Notes: generated by a model not told the origin, from the sequence alone. Numbered from the stretch's first letter, positions 7,509-14,645 are shown. The stretch is DNA of 34,611 nucleotides from Desulfobacterales bacterium (GCA_016209225.1 JACQWO010000062.1:1-34611); one strand, 5' to 3'. Numbers and translations are program-made.

Positions 7509-8993
7509 TTATCCCAATCCATCTTTAGCCATCTCAAGGGCTTTCATCATAGCCTTAGCCTTATTTACTGTTTCAGACCACTCTTTATCCGGTTCTGAAT
7601 CAGCAACAATACCGGCGCCTACCTGAATATATATAGTGTGATCCTTTATTATCACTGTCCTAATTGTAATACAGAAATCCATATTGGCGGAAAAGCTAAA
7701 GTATCCTACAGCACCGGCATAAGGGCCTCTTCTGGTAGGTTCTAAATCCTCGATTATCTCCATCGCCCTCACTTTAGGAGCCCCGGAAACCGTTCCGGCG
7801 GGAAAACATGCCTTAAGAACGTCAAAGCTATCCTTATCATCATCAAGAACCCCCTGGACATTGGAGACTATATGCATCACATGGGAGTATTTTTCTATTA
7901 CCATAAGTTCGTTGACATTGACTGTAGCTGTTTTTGCTACTCTACCCACATCATTTCGCCCAAGGTCCACCAGCATTATATGTTCTGCAATCTCCTTAGG
8001 ATCTTTAAGCAAATCCTTCTCTAATTCTTGGTCTTCTTCAGGGCTTTTGCCCCTGGGGCGTGTTCCGGCAATAGGTCTAAGGGCGATACGATTGTCTTCA
8101 ACCCTAACCATAACCTCCGGGGATGATCCTACTACCATCAAGTCATCGAACTTCAAATAGAACATATACGGTGAGGGATTTATAATCCTTAAACTCCGAT
8201 AAATATTCATGGGGTCTATATCAGCAGCCTGTGTTTGGAATCGCTGTGAAAGGACTACCTGTATAATATCCCCTGCCACGATATGCTCTTTTGCCTTTAC
8301 TACTGTATTTTCAAACTCCCCTTTTGAAAGATTCGATGTAATATTTAGACTTGGTTGATTAGTAATCGGTATTGATTTTCTCATCAGGGGCTCTTTTAAT
8401 CTTGAGACTATGGAATCTATCTTTCTTGTAGCCTCTCTGTATAAGCTCTCCAGGGAACTCCCCTCGTTTAAGTAAACATTAGACACAACCTTTATGGTTT
8501 GTTTAAGGTTGTCAAATATCAGAATGGTGTCTGTAATCACAAAAAAGCTGTCGTATATGTTAAGATCATCGGTGGTATTGTCAGGTAATTCTTCAAAGAA
8601 CCTCACCATGTCATAACTCAAATAGCCCACCGCTCCGCCAAAAAACCTTGGGAGTCCATCCATCTTTACAGGTTTATACTCCCTCATTAAATCCCTTAAT
8701 CTATCGAGGGGGGATTTGACGTTTTTCCACTCTTCTTTATTTTTTCCACTGATAATTTCTACCGTGTTCCCTTTGCTTCTGAAGATTATAGAGGGATTAA
8801 AACCAAGGAAGCTGTATCTGGCCCATTTTTCACCCCCCTCCACACTTTCCAGCAGGAATGAATACTTGCCGCTGTTTATCTTCTGAAATGCAGAGACCGG
8901 GGTCTCCATATCTGCCAGGATATCTCTGTATACGGGTATAAGGTTGCCTTCTTTTGCTTTCTTGCAAAACTCTTCAAAAGACGGGAAGTACAT
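7509..8993 (-). CDS. trpE: Anthranilate synthase component I
   Basis: TrpE makes anthranilate from chorismate with ammonia delivered by TrpG, the committing step of the pathway. It has 494 residues. The N-terminal regulatory motif LLES (47-50) is the Trp feedback-binding site in characterised enzymes, so feedback inhibition is expected. The chorismate-binding core carries PIAGTRPRG, the DLGRNDVGRV block and the C-terminal GAGIVADSEPDKEW. The likely Shine-Dalgarno is AAAGGAACGG, about 8 bases before the ATG; it lies in the degenerate end of a dispersed repeat inserted between trpB2 and trpE. Confidence 0.96.
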   Translation of the reverse strand: MYFPSFEEFCKKAKEGNLIPVYRDILADMETPVSAFQKINSGKYSFLLESVEGGEKWARYSFLGFNPSIIFRSKGNTVEIISGKNKEEWKNVKSPLDRLRDLMREYKPVKMDGLPRFFGGAVGYLSYDMVRFFEELPDNTTDDLNIYDSFFVITDTILIFDNLKQTIKVVSNVYLNEGSSLESLYREATRKIDSIVSRLKEPLMRKSIPITNQPSLNITSNLSKGEFENTVVKAKEHIVAGDIIQVVLSQRFQTQAADIDPMNIYRSLRIINPSPYMFYLKFDDLMVVGSSPEVMVRVEDNRIALRPIAGTRPRGKSPEEDQELEKDLLKDPKEIAEHIMLVDLGRNDVGRVAKTATVNVNELMVIEKYSHVMHIVSNVQGVLDDDKDSFDVLKACFPAGTVSGAPKVRAMEIIEDLEPTRRGPYAGAVGYFSFSANMDFCITIRTVIIKDHTIYIQVGAGIVADSEPDKEWSETVNKAKAMMKALEMAKDGLG

Positions 8994-9001
8994 CTATATT
9001 T

Positions 9002-9179
9002 CCGTTCCTTTCAGGCAAAGGAGTCTAGGGTTCGTGGGTTCAAGTGTTTGTTTTATAGTGATTTTATCAGGGATGTCAGTATCCTTTAATTCTTTGTGAT
9101 TTTTAAGCATTTCACTCGAATCCTTGAATCCTGGACCCCTTGAATCCTTATCATCGATCAAATAATTTGGAGATGATCC
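9002..9179 (-). mobile_element. MITE-like element derived from a four-helix-bundle gene (MLKNYK type)
   Basis: Read on the minus strand this is the inverted copy of the element at 23759-23948, with most bases identical from GGATCATCTCC through GATCGATGATRAGGATTC, the start MLKNHKEL, the deletion junction and the segment CCCTGATAAAATCA to the GAACCC units. The GGATCATCTCC terminus directly abuts the TAA of trpB2 (9180-9182). The other terminus has diverged and forms the trpE leader and Shine-Dalgarno. No complete ORF remains. Confidence 0.75.
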
Positions 9180-10532
9180 TTAAATCTTCGGCAGTTTTTC
9201 CAATGCCTCTTTTATCATCTCCTCAGGATACTCATAGTCCTCTAATTGGCCTGCAAGATAAGCATCGTAGGCCGCCAGATCAAAATGGCCATGGCCACTG
9301 AAGGCAACAACAATGCACTTTTCTTCCTTTGTTTCCTTGCATCTCATTGCTTCGTCAATGGCGCCCTTTATAGCATGAGCTGTTTCCGGGGCAGGAATAA
9401 TTCCTTCGGTTTGGGCAAACTGTATTGCTGCCTCAAAGACGGGATTTTGATGATATGCCCTTGCTTCAATAACCCCTTGGTTTACCAAAAGACATAGAAG
9501 AGGGGCATCACCGTGATACCTTAATCCCCCAGCATGGATGCCTGGCGGGACAAATGTATGGCCAAGGGTGTACATCATCAAAAGTGGGGTCATCTGGGCA
9601 GTGTCACCAAAATCATAGCGGTAAGGTCCCTTAGTCAATGTGGGACATGAGGTAGGTTCCACCGCGATTATCCTCATGTCTTTACCGTCCAACCTATCTT
9701 TGACAAATGGGAAACAGAACCCGGCAAAGTTGCTCCCCCCGCCAACACAACCGATCAGAACATCCGGGGATTCCCCTGCTAATTTCAATTGTTCTTTTAC
9801 CTCTAAACCTACAATGGTTTGATGTAATAAGACATGATTTAGCACACTCCCCAGAGCGTATTTGGTGTCTTCGTGGGTAGCTGCATCCTCTACCGCTTCT
9901 GAGATGGCCATACCAAGGCTCCCCATTGTGTTTGGATCTTTCTCTAAAATAGTTCTTCCTGCATTTGTTAATTTCGTTGGAGAGGGATGCACCGTTGCTC
10001 CCCATGCATGCATCAAAGACCTCCGGTAAGGTTTTTGCTCATAGCTCACCTTTACCATGTAGACGGTACATTCTATATCAAACTGTTTGCAGCTAAAAGC
10101 CAGGGCACTTCCCCATTGCCCTGCCCCTGTCTCTGTAGCAATCCTTTTCACCCCTTCTTTCTTGTTGTAATATGCCTGAGCAACGGCACTGTTTGGTTTG
10201 TGACTTCCGGCAGGGCTTACGCTCTCGTTCTTATAGTATATCCTGGCAGGGGTTGCCAATGCCTTTTCCAGTCTTTTTGCTCTATGCAAAGGGGTTGGCC
10301 TCCACAGTTTGTAAATATCCAGAATTTCATTCGGTATCTCTATCCAGCGCTCCTGACTTACCTCTTGTTCTATAAGTCCCATGGGAAATATTGGGGCAAG
10401 ATCTTCAGGGCCTATTGGTTGGCCTGTTCCTGGATTTAATGGGGGCATAAGCGGTTTGGGCAAATCTGCCTGTACATTATACCACTTCTGAGGCAACTCT
10501 TTTTCACTCAACAAGATCTTAGTTTCGTTCAT
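9180..10532 (-). CDS. trpB2: TrpB2-type tryptophan synthase beta chain
   Basis: This pyridoxal-phosphate enzyme joins indole and serine to make tryptophan. The 450-residue length, the N-terminal extension and the FPMGLIEQE and WRPTPLHRA segments mark the TrpB2 branch rather than the classical TrpB1. The PLP lysine is K112 in GSHKPNSA, and the phosphate-binding CVGGGSN lies in the second half. The start has AAGGAG 7 bases upstream. It is the first structural gene after the trp attenuator. No trpA is seen, which fits TrpB2 enzymes that can work without the classical alpha-beta interface. A trpA/trpB1 pair elsewhere cannot be excluded. Confidence 0.93.
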   Translation of the reverse strand: MNETKILLSEKELPQKWYNVQADLPKPLMPPLNPGTGQPIGPEDLAPIFPMGLIEQEVSQERWIEIPNEILDIYKLWRPTPLHRAKRLEKALATPARIYYKNESVSPAGSHKPNSAVAQAYYNKKEGVKRIATETGAGQWGSALAFSCKQFDIECTVYMVKVSYEQKPYRRSLMHAWGATVHPSPTKLTNAGRTILEKDPNTMGSLGMAISEAVEDAATHEDTKYALGSVLNHVLLHQTIVGLEVKEQLKLAGESPDVLIGCVGGGSNFAGFCFPFVKDRLDGKDMRIIAVEPTSCPTLTKGPYRYDFGDTAQMTPLLMMYTLGHTFVPPGIHAGGLRYHGDAPLLCLLVNQGVIEARAYHQNPVFEAAIQFAQTEGIIPAPETAHAIKGAIDEAMRCKETKEEKCIVVAFSGHGHFDLAAYDAYLAGQLEDYEYPEEMIKEALEKLPKI

Positions 10533-10633
10533 AATATTCTCCTTTTACTCAAAAGAATTTGCTGGAGGAATATCCTTCCAGTTATCCCTAAAATACCTAT
10601 AATAAAAAACTCTACACCACCCCCTTTCCCACT

Positions 10634-10721
10634 TTTTGTAATTTTTAAGCATTTCGCTTGACTCCTTGAATCCTTGACTCCTTGAATCCTTTTCATCGAC
10701 CAACTCTTTGGGAGATGAACC
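10634..10721 (-). repeat. Left-half copy of the MLKNYK-type four-helix-bundle repeat in the trpB2 leader
   Basis: On the minus strand the segment starts with the terminal repeat GGTTCATCTCCCAAAGAGTT, continues with the GGATTCAAGGAGTC units and reaches ATGCTTAAAAATTAC (MLKNYK), as in the complete copy at 23759-23948. It then changes to unrelated sequence down to trpB2. The 71-residue reading frame across it is the fossil frame of the repeat plus flanking DNA, not a gene. It lies between the trp terminators and trpB2, so it is part of the operon mRNA. Confidence 0.65.
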
Positions 10722-10789
10722 AGATATAGAGAGTTTTAAAGGTCTCTCTTCAAAGATCAAGAGGACTTTCTGCTACTTCTGCCGAGAGG

Positions 10790-10837
10790 AAAGAAAACAA
10801 AAAAGCCATGGACGAAAAGGAAGAGCCCATGGCTTTT
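10790..10837 (-). terminator. Second terminator (T2) of the trp leader
   Basis: On the minus strand AAAAGCCATGGGC (plus positions 10825-10837) pairs with GTCCATGGCTTTT (10801-10813): 13 bp with one G-U pair and an 11-base loop, followed by a run of U with one G. It is a strong intrinsic terminator lying 26 bases beyond terminator T1 and before trpB2. The 5' arm can also pair with the 3' arm of T1 (8 of 9 positions including two G-U). Confidence 0.8.
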
Positions 10838-10842
10838 GATAT

Positions 10843-10880
10843 AAAAAAGGCCGCAGGCTACAGGATTTGCCCACGGTCTT
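10843..10880 (-). terminator. Attenuator terminator (T1) of the trp leader
   Basis: On the minus strand CCGUGGGC (plus 10869-10876) pairs with GCCUGCGG (10851-10858), 8 bp with two G-U pairs, with a 10-base loop, further outer pairs and six U residues after it. Its 5' arm overlaps the 3' arm of the antiterminator, so the two structures exclude each other. Confidence 0.8.
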
Positions 10881-10936
10881 CCATTGATTTTTACTTATTG
10901 ATTATTTAGTATCGAGTGAGAGGGGCGGGCAAATCC
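10863..10936 (-). promoter_or_regulatory. trp antiterminator hairpin
   Basis: GGATTTGCCC (plus 10927-10936, inside the leader peptide gene just after the Trp codons) is perfectly complementary to GGGCAAATCC (10863-10872). Forming this stem uses the GGGC needed for terminator T1. A ribosome stalled on the three Trp codons at 10953-10961 would leave the first arm free. The Trp-codon stretch GGUGG can itself pair with CCGCC next to that arm, giving a possible segment 1:2 stem as in enteric trp leaders. Confidence 0.75.
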
Positions 10937-11000
10937 ATAGTATGTAATTGTTCCACCACCAATTGCTATCGTAACTATAGGAGATTTCTTTGCCGCTCAT
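10902..11000 (-). CDS. trpL: trp operon leader peptide (Trp-Trp-Trp)
   Basis: This 32-codon ORF on the minus strand starts ATG at 11000-10998 and stops TAA at 10904-10902. Residues 14-16 are three consecutive Trp (NWWWNNY) and residue 22 is a fourth Trp; four Trp in 32 residues is far above normal use. It lies between a promoter-like sequence (11035-11062) and two intrinsic terminators, upstream of trpB2. The role is ribosome-mediated attenuation: low charged tRNA-Trp stalls the ribosome at the Trp codons, frees the antiterminator arm and lets transcription enter trpB2-E-G-D-C. The Shine-Dalgarno is weak (TAAGAG, or AAAAGGG farther upstream). The peptide itself probably has no function. Confidence 0.85.
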   Translation of the reverse strand: MSGKEISYSYDSNWWWNNYILWICPPLSLDTK

Positions 11001-11034
11001 ACTCTTAAAGCCCTTTTAATAAAGTGTACAATTC

Positions 11035-11062
11035 ATTAACATAATTAGATTCCTATTGTCAA
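11035..11062 (-). promoter_or_regulatory. Candidate trp operon promoter
   Basis: On the minus strand a perfect -35 TTGACA (plus 11057-11062) is followed after 16 bases by GTTAAT (11035-11040), a four-of-six match to TATAAT. Transcription would begin near 11027, about 27 bases before the trp leader peptide start. Confidence 0.55.
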
Positions 11063-11088
11063 GTATTTTCTGATTTATAATTTTTTTC

Positions 11089-11115
11089 TTGACAAATTAA
11101 TCGTCAGCATATAAG
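11089..11115 (+). promoter_or_regulatory. Candidate aroF promoter
   Basis: A perfect -35 TTGACA (11089-11094) and a -10 TATAAG (11110-11115) are separated by 15 bases, slightly short but workable. Transcription would start near 11122, about 16 bases before the aromatic leader peptide. The -35 boxes of the two divergent promoters are only 26 bases apart, so one DNA-bound regulator could affect both. Confidence 0.55.
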
Positions 11116-11137
11116 AAAGATAAGAAAGGAGTCGGTC

Positions 11138-11224
11138 ATGTTGTTTTATTTTGCAAATTTTACATTTAAGATATTTTGCTGGCGGTTTTATTTTATCTTT
11201 ATAAAGTCTGCCCAGCATCCTTGA
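11138..11224 (+). CDS. Phe/Tyr-rich leader peptide of the DAHP synthase gene
   Basis: This 28-codon ORF begins ATG at 11138 and ends TGA at 11222-11224, with AAAGGAG 6 bases upstream. It contains 8 Phe, 2 Tyr and 1 Trp (for example MLFYFANFTF and CWRFYFIF), so 11 of 28 residues are aromatic. It is followed by an antiterminator/terminator pair and then by aroF, the first enzyme of aromatic amino acid synthesis. It resembles pheL/pheST-type leaders in principle, but I know of no named counterpart for this AroF type. It is too short for ordinary ORF calling. A ribosome resting on the stop codon would cover the antiterminator arm at 11205-11214; one stalled near residues 13-18 would leave it free. 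Confidence 0.83.
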   Translation: MLFYFANFTFKIFCWRFYFIFIKSAQHP

Positions 11225-11275
11225 ACTTAGATTTATAAAATAAAACACAACAGATATCAAGGCCATGGGCAGACT
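11205..11275 (+). promoter_or_regulatory. aroF antiterminator hairpin
   Basis: AGTCTGCCCA (11205-11214, overlapping the last codons of the leader peptide) is perfectly complementary to TGGGCAGACT (11266-11275). The second arm overlaps the 5' arm of terminator T1 (11259-11269), so antiterminator and terminator cannot coexist. Additional A/T pairing is possible between the early leader (TTGTTTTATTTT) and AAAATAAAACACAA at 11238-11250. Confidence 0.78.
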
Positions 11276-11306
11276 GAAGGCAAGACTCATGGCTTTTTTA
11301 TTTTTA
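11259..11306 (+). terminator. First terminator (T1) of the aroF leader
   Basis: AAGGCCATGGG (11259-11269) pairs with CTCATGGCTTT (11286-11296), 11 bp with two G-U pairs and a 16-base loop, followed by a U run interrupted by one A. It is preceded by the mutually exclusive antiterminator. Confidence 0.8.
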
Positions 11307-11327
11307 CATAGTACGTTAGTGTATATT

Positions 11328-11367
11328 AAGCCATGGGTGAAAAACTCATGGCTTTTTTATTTTTTTT
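11328..11367 (+). terminator. Second terminator (T2) of the aroF leader
   Basis: AAGCCATGGG (11328-11337) pairs with CTCATGGCTT (11345-11354), 10 bp with one G-U and a 7-base loop, followed by a long U run with a single A. The 5' arm GCCATGGGT can instead pair with ACTCATGGC (11285-11293), the 3' arm of T1, when T1 is not formed. The ATG at 11333 lies inside this hairpin and is not the aroF start. Confidence 0.8.
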
Positions 11368-11389
11368 AAATCTGCTTAGGAGGGGAAGG

Positions 11390-12406
11390 ATGATAATTGT
11401 AATGAAAGCAAAAGCAACAAAAGAGGAGTTGGAGGATGTTGTGAAGAAGATAGAAAAATTGGGGTATAAACCCCACATTATTCAGGGGGTAGAAAGGAGT
11501 GTCATTGGGGCTGTCGGTGACGAAAGGGGAAAGGCCAAACTGCAATCTTTGGAAGTCCTTCCTGGGGTTGAGAAGGTTGTTCCTATCCTTAAACCTTACA
11601 AACTCGCTAGTCGTGACATAAAGCCAGAGGGAACTGTTGTCAACATCGATGGCAAAGTAGAAATAGGCGGTAATAAGATAGTAGTTATTGCAGGGCCTTG
11701 TTCTGTTGAGAGTGAGGAACAGATCATAGAGTCAGCTCACATTGTAAAAGAAGCTGGCGCAGATATTCTCCGCGGCGGCGCCTTTAAGCCCCGGACTTCT
11801 CCGTACAGTTTTCAAGGCTTAGAAAAAAAGGGGCTGATCTTGCTCGCTAAAGCTAAAGAGAAGGTTGGGCTTCCAGTTGTAACTGAGATCATGAACCCTA
11901 AAGACGTGGATCTGGTTGCAGAATATTCAGATATTATGCAGGTTGGGGCAAGGAATGTCCAAAACTTTGCCCTTCTGAAAAAACTGGGGAAGCATAATAA
12001 ACCCATCTTGCTAAAACGAGGGATGTCTACCACTGTAGAGGAATTCTTGATGTCAGCAGAATACATACTCTCTGAAGGGAACAAAGACGTGATTTTGTGC
12101 GAGAGAGGCATAAGGACATTTGAAACCGCTACAAGAAATACCCTGGATTTGAGTTGTATTCCGGTTTTAAAAGAAAGAACCCATCTGCCTATAATTGTGG
12201 ATCCAAGTCATGCTACAGGGTTTTGGTCATATGTAGCTCCAATGTCGTATGCAGCAATTGCAGCAGGGGCCGATGGCCTGATGATAGAGGTGCATCCCAA
12301 TCCGGAAGATGCTGAAAGCGACGGTATTCAGTCCCTGAACCCCCATAAGTTTGCCGCTTTGATGGAGAATCTAAAAGCCTATATAGCGGCCGCAGGCAGG
12401 ATGTGA
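11390..12406 (+). CDS. aroF: 3-deoxy-7-phosphoheptulonate (DAHP) synthase, AroF/T. maritima type
   Basis: This enzyme condenses phosphoenolpyruvate and erythrose-4-phosphate, the first step of aromatic amino acid synthesis. It has 338 residues. The N-terminal ferredoxin-like regulatory domain (about 1-70, [18 protein letters not shown] onward) is typical of the Thermotoga-type enzyme that is inhibited allosterically by Tyr/Phe. The barrel follows with AGPCSVES (metal-binding Cys), [25 protein letters not shown] and DPSHATG. The ATG at 11390 is chosen because AGGAGGGG precedes it; the upstream ATG at 11333 lies in a terminator hairpin. Its transcript passes through a leader peptide and two terminators, so expression is probably tied to charged aromatic tRNAs. 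Confidence 0.96.
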   Translation: MIIVMKAKATKEELEDVVKKIEKLGYKPHIIQGVERSVIGAVGDERGKAKLQSLEVLPGVEKVVPILKPYKLASRDIKPEGTVVNIDGKVEIGGNKIVVIAGPCSVESEEQIIESAHIVKEAGADILRGGAFKPRTSPYSFQGLEKKGLILLAKAKEKVGLPVVTEIMNPKDVDLVAEYSDIMQVGARNVQNFALLKKLGKHNKPILLKRGMSTTVEEFLMSAEYILSEGNKDVILCERGIRTFETATRNTLDLSCIPVLKERTHLPIIVDPSHATGFWSYVAPMSYAAIAAGADGLMIEVHPNPEDAESDGIQSLNPHKFAALMENLKAYIAAAGRM

Positions 12407-12453
12407 CAATTCCTTGACTTTTATACCTTTATGATTTACCCTCTTAACAAATG

Positions 12454-12612
12454 GTGACTATTCAGGTAGGCACAGAGCACCAAAGGCACAAAGTAGGAAA
12501 AAATAACGAAATGACCCTGTTTTGCCAAAACACTTTGTGATGGCGAGTCGGAGGAGTAAGCCTTTCTGCTTTGTACCTATGTGCCTTTGCCACTTTGTGC
12601 CTGAGTAGTTAC
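12454..12612. mobile_element. Inverted-repeat element of the GTAACTAYTCAGG / GGCACAAAG family
   Basis: A 159-bp unit with left end GTGACTATTCAGGTAGGCAC and, inverted, right end GTAACTACTCAGGCACAAAG; each continues with cacagag/cacaaag-type units for about 40 bases. The roughly 75-bp core has no clear gene; a short frame ending FAKTLCDGESEE-stop might be the tail of a lost cargo ORF, but this is weak. It occupies the aroF-thioesterase spacer. A lone end of the same family is at 3704-3754. Confidence 0.65.
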
Positions 12613-12646
12613 GTTACCCACTATTTTAAGCTCAGGGAGGAAAAGG

Positions 12647-13069
12647 ATGGATAAAAAAGTCCTGGAGGTTTTGTCCGGCAAAATACAAAATGACCCCTAT
12701 GCACGGTTTTTAGGCATCGAATTGATAGAGATCAATAAGGGTTACTCAAAATTGAGGATGCCCCTAAAGGACTGTATGCAAAATTTTGCGGGCATTGCCC
12801 ATGGTGGCGCCATCTTCAGCTTGGCAGATCACGCATTCGCAGCGGCATCAAATTCTCACGGCACACTCGCTGTTGCCTTAAATATGGGTATTACTTATAT
12901 TTCTGCTCCTTCGGAAGGTTCGGTTTTAGTGGCAGAAGCTAAAGAGATAAGTTTAACTCCAAGGACAGCCTTATATAGGATAGATGTGTCAACTGAGGAC
13001 AATAAGCTTATTGCTTCATGTCAGGGGATTGTTTATAGGAAAAAGAACTCTATACCCGGTATGGATTGA
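12647..13069 (+). CDS. PaaI-type hotdog-fold acyl-CoA thioesterase
   Basis: A 140-residue protein of the PaaI/4HBT hotdog superfamily, which hydrolyses acyl- or aryl-CoA thioesters. The signature NFAGIAHGGAIFSLADHAF (about 45-63) contains the HGG turn and the acidic residue expected in the active site. The hydrophobic strands VALNMGITYISAP and ALYRIDVST follow at the normal spacing. A strong GGGAGG ribosome site precedes the ATG. The natural substrate is not deducible; a phenylacetyl-CoA-type role is possible but no paa genes are nearby. Confidence 0.88.
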   Translation: MDKKVLEVLSGKIQNDPYARFLGIELIEINKGYSKLRMPLKDCMQNFAGIAHGGAIFSLADHAFAAASNSHGTLAVALNMGITYISAPSEGSVLVAEAKEISLTPRTALYRIDVSTEDNKLIASCQGIVYRKKNSIPGMD

Positions 13070-13101
13070 GCGAGGGGAAAAACTGAAGAAGGAATAAAGA
13101 G

Positions 13102-13830
13102 TTGAAATGGGCAGTCTTATCGGATATTCACGGAAATTTAGAGGCATTTAATGCCGTTTTGGATTGTCTCTCTAAAGAGGGCATTGACAGAGTAGCCTTT
13201 TTGGGAGATGTTGTTGGTTATGGGGCAAACCCCAATGAATGTATTGATCGCCTTAAAGACATTGCGGACATAGTTGTGGCAGGCAATCACGATTACGGAG
13301 CTGTCGGATTAACAGATACCTCCAATCTGAACCCTGTAGCCAGGGCTGCCATTGAATGGACGGCAAAGGAGTTATCAACCATCAATCGCAACTTCCTGTC
13401 AGGGTTTCACTTAATTTCCATTATAGATGATATTACATTTGTTCACTCTACACCATACAATCCACAAAATTGGGACTACCTCTCTTATCGTGATGATTTA
13501 ACTATGAATTTTGATTCATTTAAGACTCGAATCTGTTTTATAGGACATTCTCATATACCTGTTGTATTTAAAAAAGATAAGGGAGAAAGGGTTTCTCTTT
13601 CAAGAGCCCTAATAGTTCGATTGGAAGAGGGGGCCAGGTATCTAATTAACGTGGGAAGTGTAGGACAACCCCGGGATGGTATTCCAGATGCAGCCTTTGG
13701 CATCTATGATGCGAAAGAATGCGTGTTTACACTTAAGAGGTCCCCCTATGACATTGGGACTGCCCAAAAAAAGATTATAAAGGCTGGACTGCCGGAACGT
13801 TTGGCGGCCAGGATAGCTGTAGGCAGATAA
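13102..13830 (+). CDS. Calcineurin-like metallophosphoesterase
   Basis: A 242-residue metallophosphoesterase with the five metal-binding blocks in order: DIHGN (8-12), GDVVGYG (36-42), GNHD (61-64), VHST (about 114) and GHSH (about 148). The GYGANPNEC and INVGSVGQPRDG segments are typical of the YfcE/MJ0936-like subgroup of phosphodiesterases. The start is TTG at 13102, with GAAGGA about 10 bases upstream; no ATG fits the conserved N-terminus KWAVLSDIHGN. It is 32 bases downstream of the thioesterase and probably in one transcript with it and larB. Confidence 0.88.
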   Translation: MKWAVLSDIHGNLEAFNAVLDCLSKEGIDRVAFLGDVVGYGANPNECIDRLKDIADIVVAGNHDYGAVGLTDTSNLNPVARAAIEWTAKELSTINRNFLSGFHLISIIDDITFVHSTPYNPQNWDYLSYRDDLTMNFDSFKTRICFIGHSHIPVVFKKDKGERVSLSRALIVRLEEGARYLINVGSVGQPRDGIPDAAFGIYDAKECVFTLKRSPYDIGTAQKKIIKAGLPERLAARIAVGR

Positions 13831-13886
13831 GGAAAAGGGGTTATCTCTACAGTGTTATAGCAAGGGACAAAAAGAGAGAAGGATAG

Positions 13887-14645
13887 ATGGAGCTGGGACA
13901 GTTAAAACGCTTGTTAGAGGGGGTTAAAAAAGGGGATGTTGGGATTGACGAAGCATTGGAGTCGTTAAAGACCTTACCCTTTGAAGACATTGGTCATGCC
14001 ACCATTGATCACCACCGCCATTTGAGGCTCGGATTCCCAGAGGTAATATTCGGCGAGGGGAAGTCGGATGGGGATATCATAGCCATAGTCCAAAGGATGG
14101 TTGAGAAGGGAGAGAATATTTTAATAACCAGGGTGGAGAAAAAAAAGGCCATCAACATAAAAAAGGCCTTTCCAAAGGCAAAATACCATCCAAAACCACG
14201 AGCAATTACAATAATAAATCAGCAAATAAAAAAGGAGGGGAAGGGCACTATCCTGGTCATAAGCGCCGGAACCTCGGATATCCCCATTGCTGACGAGGCT
14301 GTACTTGTTGCTGAGATGATGGGTAACCGGGTAGATCGCCTTTATGATGTGGGGGTTGCCGGTATACATCGGTTGGTAAGTCAGCGGGAAAGGCTTTTGC
14401 AAGCCAGTGTCCTGGTGGTTGTGGCAGGAATGGAAGGCGCCCTGCCAAGTGTAGTTGGTGGACTCGTATCGAAACCGATCATTGCAGTTCCTACCAGCAT
14501 TGGCTATGGAGCAAATTTTGGCGGAGTAACTGCTTTACTTGGGATGCTGAATTCCTGTGCCCCTGGGGTTGCCGTGGTGAATATAGACAATGGCTTCGGG
14601 GCAGGATATATTGCGGGCTTAATAAATAAGGATTTGAAGGCATGA
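13887..14645 (+). CDS. larB: Pyridinium-3,5-biscarboxylic acid mononucleotide synthase (LarB)
   Basis: LarB carboxylates and hydrolyses nicotinic acid adenine dinucleotide to start synthesis of the nickel-pincer nucleotide cofactor of lactate racemase and related enzymes. It has 252 residues. The C-terminal half resembles PurE: VISAGTSDIPIADEA and the VVVAGMEGALPSVVGGLV and VPTSIGYGAN glycine-rich loops are conserved. The start codon overlaps nothing and has a GAAGGA site. It overlaps larC by 4 bases (ATGA), a sign of coupled translation. LarE, the sulfur transferase, and a LarA-type racemase are not in the window. Confidence 0.93.
   Translation: MELGQLKRLLEGVKKGDVGIDEALESLKTLPFEDIGHATIDHHRHLRLGFPEVIFGEGKSDGDIIAIVQRMVEKGENILITRVEKKKAINIKKAFPKAKYHPKPRAITIINQQIKKEGKGTILVISAGTSDIPIADEAVLVAEMMGNRVDRLYDVGVAGIHRLVSQRERLLQASVLVVVAGMEGALPSVVGGLVSKPIIAVPTSIGYGANFGGVTALLGMLNSCAPGVAVVNIDNGFGAGYIAGLINKDLKA

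Noticed and set aside
10545-10760. 71-residue minus-strand ORF before trpB2
   Set aside because: Its first half is the fossil frame of a dispersed repeat and the rest has no family features; it has no ribosome site.
11075-11290. 71-residue minus-strand ORF across the aroF leader
   Set aside because: It is antisense to the promoter, leader peptide and terminator structures and has no recognisable domain.
11289-11369. Second possible aromatic leader ORF (26 codons with Trp, Tyr and Phe) overlapping aroF terminator T2
   Set aside because: Its aromatic codons come from the U-rich tail and the repeated CATGG hairpin arms, and its start lies in the terminator T1 arm with only a weak GAAGG; the ORF at 11138 is far better supported.
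11333-11389. N-terminal extension of DAHP synthase from ATG 11333
   Set aside because: The ATG is inside a terminator hairpin and the conserved N-terminus starts at 11390 after a good ribosome site.
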